DNA of 50,152 nt from a virus: the IMG/VR virus record IMGVR_UViG_3300048590_001393, positions 1 through 50,152 of that record. One strand, given 5' to 3'. A program made the position numbers and the translations under genes. Shown piece after piece: positions 49,014 through 50,152 of this stretch. The notes beneath the pieces were generated by a model. The model was not told the origin of the DNA. It was given only the letters and a program-made list of their open reading frames with translations, and made no database searches. Numbering within the stretch: position 1 is the stretch's first letter; each line of letters begins with the position of its first letter.

Positions 49014-50152
49014 GCCAAGGAGTTTACACGCCCGATTTGAGATTTGAACTGGTGAAAGGCCAGATCACCAGCGGCACGCCCGATGAGGGATTTGTCGCGT
49101 GCTCACCCGGCAAACGCTTTTGCCTGGAAGTCACCCGCGAGCAGTTGGAGGAAATCATGTATCGCGTGCAGGACGCCAAAGTCACGGCTGGTGGATTATC
49201 GTATAGCATGTCCTCGCCTACATCCGGCGAAGACAACACGGAACTCAGCATGGATTGTGATGTGTTATTTGATACCGGAAACCCGCCCGCCGCGTTGGTT
49301 ATGGTTGCTGCAAACCACGACTCGTATCGAGGGTATGTAACCATGCGCTATATGGGAGATCCCGAGGATGAGGGCTATGGATTACCCCCCATGGCCAACG
49401 TCACATCAACCACCAACATCGGCGCGGTGTATGACGTGGATGAATCCAATGGAGCCTACGCCCTGCGCGTCCGCGAGGCGGTGGCGGAGCGCGGTATGTG
49501 GGAGAGGTATGGGGACAATGACCCGTATTATTTGAGTGGAGTTGCCCCCACCGTATATGAAATGATCGATCCGTATTTTTCAAATCTTGAGGGGCTAAAC
49601 TCCCCGTGTCCTTTTCGCACCGGCTTGTCGCTTTTGTCGTCAGGAATGTATTCGCCCCCCGCTGATACAAACGTCATCGGAACGTATGTCACCAGCGAGG
49701 GAGATTGGCCGACGGGGGAACATGAACCCACTCTGGGAGGCATATCGGCATACCTTTTTTTGGAATTTCCCGGTCAGGTCGCATGGGTGGACCTCGATGA
49801 GTCGGGCAACCCGTTTTCGCCCGGCAATAAATTATTCGTTGCCATATCATTCCGCCTCACATCGTCGGTTGATTTTCCGGGTTACCTGCCTGACAGCGAG
49901 ATATTTATCACCTCGCTCAGCGAGACCGATTACCACGGCGAGTATGAGACGACCGACAAAACACTGAGCATTGTGCTCGCGAGCGGCACGGTTAGCTGTC
50001 CGCTCTATGTGTTGCCGCTCGGAGATTACGGAGACATCACCACCAGCTACACACTCGCAAACGTCGTCATCACCGCCACCAAATGGTGGCCCTACGCCAA
50101 AAACTCCCCCGCCGAACCCGTGTGGAACGCCGCCACGGGCGCGGAACTGTAA
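49010..50152 (+). CDS. Virion-region hypothetical protein ending at the window end
   Basis: 380 residues, overlapping the previous gene by 4 bases, with its TAA at the last three bases of the window. The protein is beta-rich, with Tyr, Ser, Gly and Asp (VTREQLEEIMYRVQDAKVTA, then SYSMSSPTSGEDNTELSMDC). Codons are somewhat more AT-rich than in the head genes, as is common for fast-changing tail genes. A tail or decoration protein is likely. No family recognised. Confidence 0.6.
   Translation: MSQGVYTPDLRFELVKGQITSGTPDEGFVACSPGKRFCLEVTREQLEEIMYRVQDAKVTAGGLSYSMSSPTSGEDNTELSMDCDVLFDTGNPPAALVMVAANHDSYRGYVTMRYMGDPEDEGYGLPPMANVTSTTNIGAVYDVDESNGAYALRVREAVAERGMWERYGDNDPYYLSGVAPTVYEMIDPYFSNLEGLNSPCPFRTGLSLLSSGMYSPPADTNVIGTYVTSEGDWPTGEHEPTLGGISAYLFLEFPGQVAWVDLDESGNPFSPGNKLFVAISFRLTSSVDFPGYLPDSEIFITSLSETDYHGEYETTDKTLSIVLASGTVSCPLYVLPLGDYGDITTSYTLANVVITATKWWPYAKNSPAEPVWNAATGAEL

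Overview
The window looks like a tailed double-stranded DNA phage (or prophage) genome of about 50 kb, GC-rich, with nearly every gene on the + strand. The last gene ends on the last three bases, and the first open frame starts at base 1. The contig may therefore be a complete genome opened at a gene boundary, but this cannot be proved from the sequence alone. The head genes (large portal, scaffold, a capsid protein resembling the N4 gp56/DUF4043 type), the lack of a recognisable tape-measure or sheath gene, and one giant 5,685-residue protein point to a podovirus-like virion. The host cannot be named. Many genes lack Shine-Dalgarno sequences and have CTCTCC...CCAACC leaders, which suggests a host that does not rely on Shine-Dalgarno initiation. 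Verrucomicrobiota or Bacteroidota-like bacteria are a guess only.

Layout. 1-5.8 kb: small unknown genes and a recombination cassette (coiled-coil protein, RecT annealase, YqaJ-type exonuclease, RecU-like nuclease), closed by a hairpin terminator at 5130. 5.8-8.9 kb: zinc-ribbon protein, C5 cytosine methyltransferase, and a tyrosine recombinase with integron-integrase-like features, which suggests a temperate life style. 8.9-13.25 kb: an AT-rich accessory gene, a replication initiator carrying a candidate origin, a DnaB-type helicase, and a chain of small genes joined by ATGA overlaps. 13.3-15.8 kb: terminase small and large subunits. 15.8-32.9 kb: a single 17-kb gene for a polyvalent protein with, in order, coiled coil, hydrophobic segments, HEMTH metallopeptidase motif, the EIQSD/WTxGE domain typical of large polyvalent proteins, an adenine methyltransferase (NPPF), an ADP-ribosyltransferase-like domain, two helix-turn-helix segments and a long C-terminal structural region. 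It is probably a virion protein delivered into the cell with the DNA. 32.9-33.1 kb: the only minus-strand gene, a small protein resembling DnaA domain IV. 33.2-39.6 kb: portal and three tail-fibre or receptor-binding proteins. 39.6-41.2 kb: lysis cassette (membrane protein, serine hydrolase, tiny membrane protein, NlpC/P60-CHAP endolysin). 41.2-44 kb: scaffold and major capsid protein, then a strong terminator. 44-50.15 kb: connector and other virion proteins.

Transcription logic. A 16-base element, AGTTGCGCCCGTGTTT, occurs five times at the head of operon-like blocks (8898, 13236, 15763, 33167, 41185). In every copy a -10-like hexamer (CAGATT, CATAAA, CACACT, CACACT, TACTAT) follows after exactly 18 bases. 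In the three copies before the giant gene, portal and scaffold, the ATG lies only 7-8 bases beyond that hexamer, so leaderless mRNAs are predicted. No phage RNA polymerase or sigma factor gene was recognised. No tRNA, CRISPR array, insertion sequence or repressor gene was found. No stretch longer than about 300 bases lacks a gene.
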